Origin: Rhodocollybia butyracea
Taxonomy: Eukaryota; Basidiomycota; Agaricomycetes; Agaricales; Omphalotaceae
Direction of reading: 5' to 3'
Assembly (NCBI GenBank): GCA_015501585.1
Contig: JADNRY010000212.1
Span: 41,200-105,199 of the forward strand
DNA: 64,000 nt
The first letter of the stretch is position 1. Every line of letters begins with the position of its first letter. Both the position numbers and the translations under genes were made by a program. Shown in pieces: positions 35,858-46,892 of the stretch. The notes beneath the pieces are model-generated. The model had not been told where the DNA came from, did no database searches, and saw only the letters and a list, made by a program, of their open reading frames with translations.

Positions 35858-36947
35858 ATATGGCCCATATAGTGTGTAATAAATCAAATTTTGAAGTAGT
35901 GTCATTTTGCTTGCATACGTGAACATTTGTTGCATCTATCGGGATAGAGTCTATACCGCTCATTCCGTGAAGTTGTGAATTCATTGTCAATCAAACATGA
36001 AAACATCCAAACAGTATTAAGTACATAGTACACATAAGCCAAACTGCTAGCCATTGCATGTTGATTGCATGTAATTACAAAGCTCGACCGTTTGATTCAC
36101 ATCCTACTACAGGTCACTGGGTGCTTCAATGAGTCCATTATATTAGTGACAGGGAGGACTGGAATTAGTGACTCAGGGGTCACTTACCTGGGCCGCCCCA
36201 ACTTGGCCCCGACCCTTGCACCTGGCCCAGAGGGTCGGAAATCGGGATCAGGATTTTGTGTAAAAATTTAAACTAGAAGACGCAACATTAGATACTGTAA
36301 TTATTGTTAGTTTGATAACCTGCAGCTCACTGTCACAAGCTTGGCACAATGTTGAATGAGGTGGCTTGGCCATTCCCCTAACAGCTACTTAACCTATTTG
36401 ATATGTTGAATTGTGTTTGAGACATTCTAGTAATGGCTAGCCTCTCTCTACACTTAACTTTGGCCCGAGGTCAGGGCCAAGGGCCAGCAAAATCCTAATC
36501 CCGATTCCTGACTCCCTGGACGTCAGAAAGGAAAGGAAACCCGACGCGGTCCCATTGAGGAACAGTCTACACATTGCATCAGGTGTGTGCCATGGATGCA
36601 TGCCTCCAGCGGCGCTACGACCAGTGTGGGTTGAAAGTTAAATTTCAAAATCAGTGACCAGTAACAGCCGGTGACCCGCCAGCGCTCCCTGTCACTAAAT
36701 GGACTCAACTTACTACCCACTAACTTGTACTAGTCCTAAGTTAATTGTGTGTAATGGCTCACAGAGTTTGGTCTATGCCATATACTTAATACTGTCTGAG
36801 TGTTTTCATGGTTAATTCACAGTGAATTCACAACTTCATGGAATGAGCCATATGGATATATTCCGATGGATGCGACAGATGTTCGTGTATGCAAGCAAAA
36901 CAGCACTACTTCAAAGTCTGATTTATTACACACTATATGGGCCATAT
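35858..36947. mobile_element. 1.09-kb inverted-repeat element (MITE/foldback type)
   Basis: Terminal inverted repeats of about 165 bp (35858-36024 and 36784-36947) start ATATGGCCCATATAGTG and match over their length with roughly one difference in ten. Both ends are flanked by GAAG (35854-35857 and 36948-36951). Removing the element and one GAAG restores the GTGAAGACGTACGG sequence seen at 32910 in another unit. A second inner inverted repeat pairs 36131-36162 with 36679-36709. No transposase frame is present. Superfamily is unknown. Confidence 0.85.
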
Positions 36948-36951
36948 GAAG

Positions 36952-37584
36952 ACGTACGGGATTAAATTCCAGAACCAGTATGATTCAAGTACGCTATTCA
37001 GATTTATTTATATCCTGTTGCGAAGGCACTGATAATTGAACCAGCTGTTAGCGTGTCGTTGTTTATACGATCCTCGGAAAGATTTGGTTCAGCGCATTCT
37101 CGAGCATTTGCAATATACCGTTGGTGTGTTAAAGTTCGGACTCGACACTCAATATGATCACCGTTAACCAGAGGCTCGCTCATGTTACACGAGCGAAAAT
37201 TTCAATTAACACGGAAGGACATCCCATCTTGTGATACCGCAGTTCGTGGTCAAAGAACGATCCACTTACAGTTAGTAAGCACAGTCTTTTCGGCGACAGC
37301 TCAGAGCAACTTGGGTGTCTACTTGGCATATCCAGGACATCACATCGAAACGTTGAGTGACCAGAAACAAGCGCATTCCTTGTGAGATTTCAACAAGTGC
37401 CTATTGTTATTGTCCATTCGAGTAATAAATACATGTAAAAACTTATTTTCTATCATATCTACAAGCGCAAGTAGAGAGAAACAAATACTTTTGAACCCAA
37501 CTCTCAACGAAAGAAGTTGTGAGAGCGGGGAGACCAGTACTGCATGGACTGGTGCTTTCGATAGTACTGGACGAGCCAGGAGGA
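36952..37584. other. Array 3' flank of H9
   Basis: Array 3'-flank sequence with GTTAGCGTGTCGTTGTTTAT at about 37045 and CTATCATATCTACAAGCGC just past the gene end. No gene. Confidence 0.5.
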
Positions 37585-38922
37585 CTAAGCGTCGTCCGGG
37601 GTCGAAGGAAGGCCAGTATCGCACCCGACGCCGAAAGTGGCATCGACTCCTGAAACTTGAGTCAGTAAAGAATTCCAAAGATCATAAATATCCTGCAAGT
37701 TCACCAATAAGTTTACAACACAAGGCCTGGTTTGGAGTATCGCTGTGAAGCCAACAATGAGGCGGCAGCTCGGCAAGTGACAGCAGAATGGGATAGCTTA
37801 CCAAGTACCTTCATGAGAACGAATGTTACAGGTCTGGCCTTGAGCGCCGAAGTCAGTTTCGATGCTGTGAGCGCAGCACAAGGGAATGGTATCAGCGGAA
37901 CAGATAAAGGTATCGATGACCTGACGAAGAGAGATCTTAGGCAACGTGGGGATATCGCCCTTAGGGATAGCAGGGATAGCAGGAAGAGCAGGGAGAGCAG
38001 GGATAGGGCTGGCAGGAGCGGGAGAAGCGGCAGGAGCGGGGGCTTTTCGGCGAGCGAGCCCGGATACCCCAGGGATAGAAGGGAGAGGGAGTGCGGATAG
38101 CCCAGGGACAGGGAGCCCGGATAGCCCAGGTAGAGGGAGCCCAGGTATGATCCCACCGGTAGCAGGGGCGGGTGCTGGGGCAGGGGCAGGGGCTGGGGCT
38201 GGAGCTTTTGCGGGAGCTTTCCGGCGAAGGAGATCACCGAAGCCGGCACTATCTAGGAGCCCGAGCTCATCGAGACCTGGGGCAGGGGCGGGGGCTGGGG
38301 CTGGAGCAGGCGCAGGAGCTTTCTGACGAGCAGAGATCTTAGGCAGCGTGGGGACCGCAGGCACTGCGGGGATAGGGAGCTTAGGGAGGCCAGGGAGAGC
38401 AGGGAGAGCAGGGAAAGGAGGGAGACCGGGGATGGTTGGCAGGGTAGGGCCAGCGGGGGGAGCGGGGGCGGGAGATTTTGCAGGAGCGGCAGGCTGCCGG
38501 GGAAGGATCCCATCGAGGTCGGGGAAACCAGGTAGGAGCCCATCTAAAGCAGGGAGACCCGGGGCGGGTGCAGGGGCAGGGGCAGGGGCAGGGGCTGGAG
38601 CTGGAGCTTTTCGGGGAATGAGCCCACCGACGAGAGGGAGGTCACCTACGAGCCCACCGAGCCCACCGGGACCTGGGGCAGGGGCAGGAGCAGGGGCAGG
38701 TGCAGGTGCTGGAGCTTTTGCGGGCGCGGGAGCTTTTCGGGGAAGGAGCCCAGTGAAGTCGGGGAAACTGGGGAGAGGGAGACCTGGAAGAGGGAGGCCT
38801 GGTGCCGGGGCTGGAGCTGGAGCTGGAGCGGGGGCTGGGGCTGGGGCATGTGGACGGCGAGCTGGGATAGCGACCGTAAGTGTAACGAGAGCGGCGGTGA
38901 CTAAAGTAAGTTTCAACTGCAT
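37585..38922 (-). CDS. H9: intact long Ala/Pro-repeat hydrophobin-like protein
   Basis: The best-preserved member: exons 37802-38922, 37705-37742 and 37585-37649 give 407 residues with no frame defect. Signal peptide MQLKLTLVTAALVTLTVAIP, then seven blocks of hydrophobic Leu/Gly/Pro sequence. Six end in a basic point followed by Ala/Pro: [49 protein letters not shown] and LARRKAPAP; SLRQ precedes the cysteine domain. The domain is C-x7-CC-x14-C-x8-C-x7-CC-x12-C, ending STPDDA. Intron 1 splits cysteine 5; intron 2 has a GTGAAC donor. The architecture resembles Ustilago Hum3 (hydrophobin domain plus kexin-separated repeats); cleavage here is inferred. Confidence 0.85.
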
Positions 38923-38997
38923 AATGAGTGTGGGTGAAAGTGCTTGGACTACTACGGTTTGTTCAAGTGAGGAAATGAAGCCGATTTTGGACCAGCC

Positions 38998-39003
38998 TTT
39001 ATA
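38998..39003 (-). promoter_or_regulatory. TATA box of H9
   Basis: GGGTATAAAGGCTGGTCC on the minus strand, about 78 bp before the ATG. The upstream box (CCACTGCTGAGCGGCTTTAG, then TGCGAAATCTCAATGG) is at 39356-39392. Confidence 0.65.
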
Positions 39004-39355
39004 CCCTTTCCGAGCGCTGATAAGCTGCAGCTGTTTGTGTGCGTTTGGCTTTCCGCTGTTTCATTATACTTTGTAGAGACACTATTCACGATACATACAT
39101 CAGCTCCACAACGCTGCGGGCCTCCGAATCCTGGCCCGTTCATTGGAAAGTACTCGGTCGTCTATTTTGTCATCACAAAAGAGGGCAACGGAGAGCATCG
39201 AATTACGGTGCGCTGACCTTCAGTTTCTTTGGGAAATGAACATAGAATCCTGTGTCGAAAGTAGCGTATACCAGCCCAAAATCTCTCCGGCAGACGCTTG
39301 TTCTGCGAGAAGCTATCGATGCTTCTGACATTCAGAATGTTCTTGTGCATTAATT

Positions 39356-39392
39356 CCACTGCTGAGCGGCTTTAGTGCGAAATCTCAATGGA
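39356..39392. promoter_or_regulatory. Conserved upstream box of H9
   Basis: The fullest copy of the CCACTGCTGAGCGGCTTTAG box, about 435 bp before the H9 ATG. Equivalent copies: 19369, 25068, 28241, 31451, 35171, 40948 and 8671. Confidence 0.5.
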
Positions 39393-40024
39393 AAGACTGG
39401 GTGTCAAATTGAACGTTCAAACGAAGAACTTAGTAGGTCGATTGATTAATTACTTGCCTCGTTGAATGAGAGAAGACTCGGATTGTAGATTCCAAGCTCA
39501 AAGCTGTGGAATTGCTGTCTATTTTACGGGATTAAGAGCTTAGATTCTGTCTAGAAATTATAATAGCGATAACTCGATATCAGACGTTCTTCCTTTCGCA
39601 ATTTGTTGCTTCTCTGTTTTCTTGCCACTTGATCCGCGATCACCCGAAAAATCCGAGAGAAGCGAGAACCTTCAACTCCAATTTTGACTTCCAGTTCGCG
39701 ATAAGTTGAATACTGAAGATACTATCCGAGAGTTCCAAATAGTGCACACACTCCTACTATACTTGTGCGCTCCCAAATAAAACAGACAAAGCGTAGCTCA
39801 CGAATACTTGTTTTAAAACTATACTTGTTTTAAAACTATACTGGTTTTGGTACATTCGCCTCTATACAAAGAAAAATTTACATCGACCTTTTAATCCAAG
39901 ATATTTCCATACAAGCACAATTTAAGAAGATAAAACCCTACTCCAAAGAGCGAAGTCATGACACACTATAGACGAATACCGAAATGGCCCAGATATATCA
40001 GAAATGGGAGTACTTCACGGTCCC
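39393..40024. other. Intergenic between H9 promoter and H10
   Basis: Duplicated in 25130-25727. It contains a short tandem repeat ACTTGTTTTAAAACTATACT at about 39808-39845. No gene is supported. Confidence 0.45.
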
Positions 40025-40550
40025 TCATACGGGGATAGCGGAAACACAGGGAGCGCCGACAGAGCTGGCTGCAGAATCAGCTATAGAGTTACAGTCAGTA
40101 CCACTGGGGTCATAGATCATAAATCTTGTTTATATTACCAACGTTCAAACAGCAGAGAACTTCAGTTGCAAGACTATCAGAAACATAATGTGAATCGAAG
40201 TTTAACGAGTGCACAGAATAGAATAGATTACCAGTTCTGGGACACGCGCGCGGCGCAACCCGTACCCGCAACGATAGGGCCTTGCCCCACGAAACTGCCG
40301 GTGCAACACACTGGATCGGCACCACTGGCACAAATGTATTTAGAGGTCCCGTGAGGCTGGATATGAGGCAAACCGGAAATTGGAAGTGCAGGGGTCTCAG
40401 AATATGGGGAATAGCGTGGGGAATATCGTGGGGAATATGGGTAACATCATGGGGAATATCATGGGGAGGGAGAGGGATTCGCAGGGGCGCTGGCATAGCG
40501 AAGGTGAGAGTAAAGAGAGCGGCAGTGACAAAAGCGAGTTTGGAGTGCAT
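40025..40550 (-). CDS. H10: compact hydrophobin-like protein with His-Asp-Ile-Pro repeats (one-base frameshift)
   Basis: ATG 40550 opens [20 protein letters not shown], a signal peptide. A short repeat follows (PHDIPHDVTHIPHDIPHAIPH). Domain: C-x7-CC-x15-C-x7-C-x6-CC-x14-C. Exons are 40232-40550, 40139-40173 and 40025-40080; intron 1 splits cysteine 5. The exon lengths sum to 410, one short of a multiple of three. The signal frame and the cysteine frame meet only with one added base, near 40425. Without the slip the product is about 136 residues. It lacks the long Ala/Pro region and the PRK points. Confidence 0.68.
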
Positions 40551-41585
40551 AGTGAGTGCAGTTGAAGAGTACTTGAACGACTGCGGTTGACTGTTCAAGT
40601 GAGGAAGTATGTAGACTTCGAACCGGCTTTTATACCCCTACGCAGGCGCTAAGCGTTGTTTCGTTTAGTAGAGTTCTCGGTATGTGTTGCAGACAGACTA
40701 TTCGTTTGCTTTTGCTTGCCATAGTGAAAATAAAGGACATATGAAATGTCAAATATCGAGCGGATTGAGGTTACTGGTAGACGAACCGAACATGTATTCA
40801 TCTCGAAGCTCAGAAAATGACAAGGCATGTACATGAACCATGGAATGCTCATTCTTGCAAGTATACAAATGTTGCAGCGATCTCATCAAATGCTTCTCGA
40901 AGCGATAGCGTTAGCGAACATTGCTTGAGATTGACCATGTTCTAAAGCCACTGAGCGGTTTTAGAGCGAAATGCAGGCAGCAGTCACATCCAACTGTGTA
41001 CTCACTTTGCTAGCTCGGAACCGTAAGATAGATTAGTACCTGAACGAGTGATAACAGCCTGATTTTGTCGATTTCGGTCTTCAAAGATAGTGAAAAAAGA
41101 TCTAAGCAATGAATCTACATATAGAATATGTAGTATCGAATATAATGAGGTTTGAACGTTTGAACATAGATTGATTGGACTCACAATATCCAATTTCACT
41201 TCGTACTACCTGCGCAAGCAACTTTGTCTCAGATCTTAGTACATATGCGAACGTGAAAACAAGCTTTGTATAGACTTATGAATTGGCGTGGGATCAGCCA
41301 GGAGCTCCTGCAGTCCTGGCGATCTGGAATCTTGGGCCGCTAGGCTCCGAGGAGCAAACACGGCTGGGAGCCCCTGCTTTCTTAGATCGTAATTTTGTAG
41401 CCGGATGAGTAAACAGAACATACTTATTCTGGAGCATGTCATAGAGGATAGTTGATATAGCACAAAAGATGATAGTACAAATCGAATAAGGATAAAGACA
41501 GTCACGGTAAGCCTAACAGAACGGAAGTAGTCAATAGGAGGCTACAACAACGACAGGAAGAGAAAAACTGACCTAAGGCACCTAT
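40551..41585. other. H10 promoter and intergenic sequence
   Basis: TATAAAAG on the minus strand (40629-40634) about 80 bp before the H10 ATG, and a variant upstream box at 40948-40973. The rest, including short minus-strand open frames at 40649-41505, has no recognisable motif. Confidence 0.5.
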
Positions 41586-42046
<461 letters not shown>

Positions 42047-42152
42047 TGAATAGAATAGTATAAAGTGGAAGAGAGTTGGTGAGTGGCTGTTGACGTTGGG
42101 TCTTGATGGATGTCGATTGAAGGCAAGGTGCGTTTAATTGATCACGCTAAGC

Positions 42153-42162
42153 GCTTATATAG
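42153..42162 (-). promoter_or_regulatory. TATA box of histone H4
   Basis: CTATATAAGCGC on the minus strand, about 110 bp before the ATG, in a region with no other coding signal. Confidence 0.55.
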
Positions 42163-43391
42163 CCGCGGTAGGCACGTGGCCTTCGGCTCATGACTCAAGG
42201 TCGAACTTTTATTGGTGGTTCGTATTACTTTCATTACAACTGAGTGTGTTCGGGTCACAGCTAGCCACAATCTTCTATGCGGACTCTACATATTCTACAA
42301 GATACAATATAGGCAACCAAGCAAACGACTCAGAAGTCATGACCGTTGGCTGTGGACGAGTGTAAAGATACACTAATAACATTGACAGTACGAGCAACGG
42401 CTACGCAAGTGGTAGTAGAAAGACATTCCAGATGGTGTTGGAGTCCTGTATATCCACCGCTGGCACATACGACACCTATAGAAGAAACGAGGTGCAAACT
42501 TGAAGCCCCGAAGGTGATCAGCCTTCCAATCACAGTGCAGGTCTCGAAGGAGAGGACATGATTGAGCTGAGATAATATCCTGCAGGTTGATGGAAGAGAC
42601 ATGGGTAATATCAACACATCTTGTCTTTGGTTATATTTCGAGGGAGCGTCTCATATACAGCTGCCGGCTCACCTAGTGTTCATGAATGCCAGCAATTCCC
42701 ACTCCTCTTGCCTGCAGCTAAGGCGAAAGCGACGTTTTTGTCTGTGTGGGGGACGCTAGCTTGCTTAGCGACAACATGGAGGAGGAGAGACTGGTTAGCC
42801 TACTAGTTCCACCCAATCTAGGTGAGATTGTCATGTCTCCTCATCTTACTACGCTCGCGGGTTTGATCATTCCCGAACAGCGCTGCGTTTCTGTAAGCCT
42901 ACGGTCCGACGGATCCAGGCTCAACACTTACAGAGGAGCAGAAAGCAACAACGACCAATGAGGTCGATGCTGATGTACAACATCAGCTTCCGGCGTTCGG
43001 TTGGATTGAGAGAAATACAAAGTCTGTCCGAGCGCGTTCCATGAGCTCTACTGAGGGGATTAAATATGTCGTAGATGAGTGGAAAAGACCTGGGTGGTAT
43101 CAGTGCTAACTGCAGAAACAAAAAATCTTCAGTCAGTGAAGAGCAAGGCCAGTTACGCACTGCTTTGTTCAAGCCGGTGCCAGAGTGTTCGAGTTTTTGT
43201 CCTTCCCTGGCTTCGAAGAACCATGCACCGAGATATTATTAATATTGATTTTTTATTTCAAGTTATCTCACATACAAACAGAACTTTACAACAACAAAAG
43301 ATTACAACTCCCAGCTGTCAACGACGAATTCGAAGCTAGGGTACGTAGCCGAGTTCCAAAATTGGCCAGTTATCTCGATAGTAGTGGAGCG
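42163..43391. other. Intergenic between histone H4 and H11
   Basis: No supported gene. 43130-43391 is the 3' flank of H11 and is duplicated at 47570-47750. A minus-strand open frame at 42330-42617 has a Cys/Ser-rich stretch but no start context or homologous copy, so it is not called. Confidence 0.4.
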
Positions 43392-43805
43392 CTACTTCTT
43401 ATGGGTGGCAGCAATACATGGAAGTGGGGGAACGGGAACTGGGAAACCGAAAACGGGAGCTGCGAAACTTCAGTAATGGAGAAGTCACAGATCTTCAAGC
43501 CACTTACCAACCGGACAGCAGAAGACTTTACTCGGGGCAATGCTATGAAGACAACAATGATAATCGAGCTTCAAGAATTATATCAGAAGAAATCTGGCTT
43601 ACCAGCCTTGGGAAGGCGCGTAATGGGCGCAAGTTTGACCAAACATGAAGCCACTTAAACCAGTGGTGCTCCTGGTGCAGCATACTGGGCCGACACCACC
43701 AGTACAGATGTACTGGTGATGTTCAGAGCGAGGAGGCAAAGGCCAAGGAATAGCGATCGTGAGGGTAACGAGAGCAGCAGTCACAAAAGCGAGTGTGAAG
43801 TGCAT
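43392..43805 (-). CDS. H11: compact hydrophobin-like protein, intact
   Basis: Three exons (43603-43805, 43508-43542, 43392-43459) total 306 bp, a clean 101-residue product. Signal peptide MHFTLAFVTAALVTLTIAIP, a very short linker (WPLPPRSEHHQ), then C-x7-CC-x15-C-x8-C-x7-CC-x16-C and the end IAATHKK. Intron 1 splits cysteine 5 (TG|C). No Ala/Pro repeats and no PRK points. This is the minimal form of the family and the clearest case for the hydrophobin-type domain. It has no exact TATAAA; CATAAAAGCTGG stands at the expected place near 43893. Confidence 0.85.
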
Positions 43806-44413
43806 AATGACTCGGAGTGTTGGTGAAGAGTACTTGAACGACTGAGGTTCACCGTTCTAGTGCCAAGTAAAAGCTCCAGAACCCGGACCAGCTTTTATGT
43901 ACTCCTTCCACGCGCTAAGAAGTTGATTGTTTCATTATGTTTTTGAGGAGAGGCTATCCGGGTGATGCTTTGCTTAAGAATACTTGCTTCGATGGAGTGG
44001 CGTGTCATATGAGAAATGGAAGCTCCCTAAGTTCAAGAATATCAGTCAGAGATGAGCCGAACATTACATGTTACAGTCAAGTCTTGGTAAATTTTAGTTC
44101 AATGGTCAGCATACTGGATGGTAGGGCAAGACTGTCCTCACTCTTAAGAGAGTGTAGTTGACTATGAGATGGTAATATTGTGCAGAGCTATATACAACTT
44201 ATACTCTAAGCCTTACCATGCCAGAGTATCTTCATGTCCGTGTATGATGGTAAGTACTAGCTAATGCTCACTAATAAATACAAACATCGGGCGGCCGTAA
44301 TCTCATAGACTATAGTAAATCCTACATGAGTCGAGGTACCCAGTGACCTCTTTGCTACACATTCTCCCCCATCATCAAATCGCATGGCCTTCAGGTCTTT
44401 GCTGGTTTGTGCT
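43806..44413. other. H11 promoter and intergenic sequence
   Basis: Promoter of H11 followed by sequence without coding signal. The usual CCACTGCTGAGCGGC box is not found here. Confidence 0.4.
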
Positions 44414-45088
44414 TTAATAGATGCCAGGTAATTCTTTACATATGGGAGGTTGAGCCTCGTTCTCCTTCATGAACTGGACTTTGGAGCGGTGTGCACAGCC
44501 GTCAGTGAAGCTGACATAGTACCTTTCACCTGGGATTCCGGGTGTACGTGTAGGTCCCCATACATCTGTGTGTTCTTCTGGGAGAAAGGGGCGAGGAAAT
44601 TTAAGATTTGATGCATGATAGGAGGTGACGTTTTCGGGTTGAGTCTTGGCTGAGGAGGTGGCATGTTCGGGTTTAATTGGCGCGGTACTCTTGGAGGAGA
44701 AGGAGAATATAAAACTAACGGCCGAAAGCGTCGAGCAAGGATCTACTAGAATCCTTCTTCGTCTTGAGAAAGCTATCAAGCTTGTTCCCCCCAAGCCGAT
44801 AGTGCTAACTTTTCTGTCTCGTTTGTCACCTCCTAAGCGGTCATGGGTTAGACGGACTGTTGAAGAAAATTTACGCTGCTATGGTGAGGCTTTTCCGAAA
44901 TGAACGGTTTCCGTGTCCAGATCGGAGACTGAGTAAATCAATGATGTTACAGAGCTCGGATAGGAATTTTGGCTGACCATACGGCGGCAAGTAGCGATCA
45001 CATTGAAATGGACGAATTCACCGTCTGATTTCATGCTTGTAGCATGTAACGCGGAGATTAAGGTGAAGAAGCCACTCTGTTTCAACAT
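44414..45088 (-). pseudogene. Ty1/copia retrotransposon integrase remnant
   Basis: The minus-strand reading contains EEHTDVWGPTRTPGIPGERY and YVSFTDGCAHRSKVQFMKEN, the start of a copia-type integrase core. Degenerate polyprotein-like sequence lies upstream (45088-44795) in shifting frames. No long terminal repeats, protease or reverse transcriptase are seen, so it is an isolated fragment. Confidence 0.7.
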
Positions 45089-46892
45089 TGTGAAGGTCCA
45101 CGTGGAGACATAACTTTGTGTAATTTCCTGCCATCTCGCACACCTGCAGATGATTCAAAATGCCCAACAAGAAATGGTACTGAATTGAACGGAAATGGTT
45201 CTCAGGTAGAGTGTACGACTAGCATTACAGATCAGAATCCGGGGGGACTGCAGCCTCCTAGAGTCATGACAGAGATACAAATGCTTTTGCTAAACGCAAA
45301 AGGCATATATCATGCAGCCCATGCGTGGTGCGTGTTGACTGGGCCGTGCGTGCCAGTGCATGGTGTGGTTACTGACAGTACCAAGTCTACTTCATTGTTC
45401 AAAGTTATTCTTATCAATCTTCTAGTAGTAGCGACAATGAACATCTTTTATTATTATTGACTGGCTTGGAAGTTCAACTTCAAGAAGCTTTAACTTGTAT
45501 CAAACTTGTACTATCATACACTTACGAGGCAAATATATTGTAAGTATCCGTACTTATTACTATAAACATAAATCTGCCTGCACTGGGCACACAGGGAATG
45601 AACAGCAATCATGATCCGAGAACAAAGGCTCCTGATATGTGATCATTAGCTCTGATGTAAGTAGGTCCTCCTTTACACAGTAACGCACCATAGCCGGCTA
45701 GAATCACCATGAGGGGCAATGACAAAGGGCAATTCCTCAGCCTGTGCAGATATTAGTTCTCCGGCTCGACCCATTCAAACCAACGGGGGCAATTAAAACA
45801 ATAGAAATTGGGGAACGTTGCAAAACACTGATAACACCCACTGGCAAAGAGAAACAAACCGGAATCTGAATCGAGAGCTATTATGTATGTGGATCGTGAG
45901 GCGAATTGATGTCCGAACGTATGATTGGGATCACAGCTAGACACCGCCAGACACCGCCAGATTGAATTCGGGCCACCGAGGAGGTTGAAAAAACCATATT
46001 ATGGTGATATGTACAATATCACAAAGAACAGGGGATGTGATAATCATTACCGAACAAAGATCTGAGGTCGCTTAGATGACTGCCTTCCATACAAATTAGC
46101 AAGACACTGGGGATACGGAAGGTTGGCCGTATCACTGTCACTGAAACTCTGGTCGATCTCCGCCGTCCGGCCTACCTTTCGATCTAGCCCAAGGTCAACA
46201 ACGTTAACGACTTTAAGCGTATCAAGATTCCATATCTTACAACACTCGAATAGCATGGCCTTTTAACACATTAGCACCCACAGTAGTCCCAGTACGGAGC
46301 CGGTAGGTGACCTGTACTCTGCCAAGTATCACGGCGCATATACGTGATACGATCTCTTTAACTTTACACTTGAACTTATTCTTGTGATTCTACACTACAG
46401 GTAACAGTAGACGCCAGAAATGGGATATGCGTCAAGCCTTAAAATACAGGTCAACTATTAACCTGACCGTGTAAGTTGAACAAACGCTCATTGATCTGAA
46501 GTGCATTCGGGTTCATCGGCTCAAGCTGCCCAGCCGTCAGTGATATATAAAAATGCGGATGTAAACCCAAGGCTTGCTAACATATCATAAGTTGTAGTCA
46601 CTACTCTACTTTAATTCTAGTACAAGCATGTTTATTTAGTGGGGGTACTGGCCATCGTATGGCTCTGATCGCAACCACGACGCGACGCTTTACCTGTGAG
46701 TCTAATTGACTAAAAACACGACATAATTAAGAGCTTAAATTGCGCAGCCTGGATTGGCATACATCATGTGTTTAACCATTTGACTGCCAATTGAGCTCCA
46801 GAGCAACTGCGCGCGGAACACGAGTTGCGACGCTCAGGATTTCTACTCGCATGCCCCTATCAGCCCGGCGGTCACCAGTCGAGTTAAGTTGC
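45089..46892. other. Intergenic; one doubtful two-exon frame
   Basis: A GTGCGTG-rich tract at 45325-45365 resembles the ends of the element at 4540-4889. On the minus strand, 46256-46047 and 45936-45753 could join through a GT/AG intron into a small Cys-rich protein (GCYQCFATFPNFYCFNC), but nothing supports it beyond open frame. No gene is called. Confidence 0.35.

Larger units (their letters stand above)
17440..39400 (-). repeat. Seven-unit direct array of hydrophobin-like genes
   Basis: Seven units share a 3' flank (marker GTTAGCGTGTCGT at about 17512, 19825, 22960, 26270, 29660, 33005 and 37045), then exons 3 to 1 of a hydrophobin-like gene, a TATA box and, in most units, the CCACTGCTGAGCGGC upstream box, all in the same orientation. 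ATG-to-ATG distances are 3142 (H5-H6), 3245 (H6-H7), 3735 (H7-H8) and 4187 bp (H8-H9). The last falls to about 3.1 kb once the inserted 1.09 kb element is removed. Unequal crossing-over is the likely origin. Confidence 0.75.

Noticed and set aside
38348..39076. Plus-strand 242-codon Gly/Ala-rich frame (GAGAGAGAGA)
   Set aside because: Antisense shadow of the H9 Ala/Pro tracts; similar shadows occur opposite H5, H6, H7 and H8.
42330..42617. Minus-strand 95-codon frame with Cys/Ser-rich part
   Set aside because: No convincing start context or relative; ends within the promoter area between histone H4 and H11.
45753..46256. Two minus-strand frames that could form a small Cys-rich protein
   Set aside because: The join is possible but there is no signal peptide and no second copy; support is too thin.
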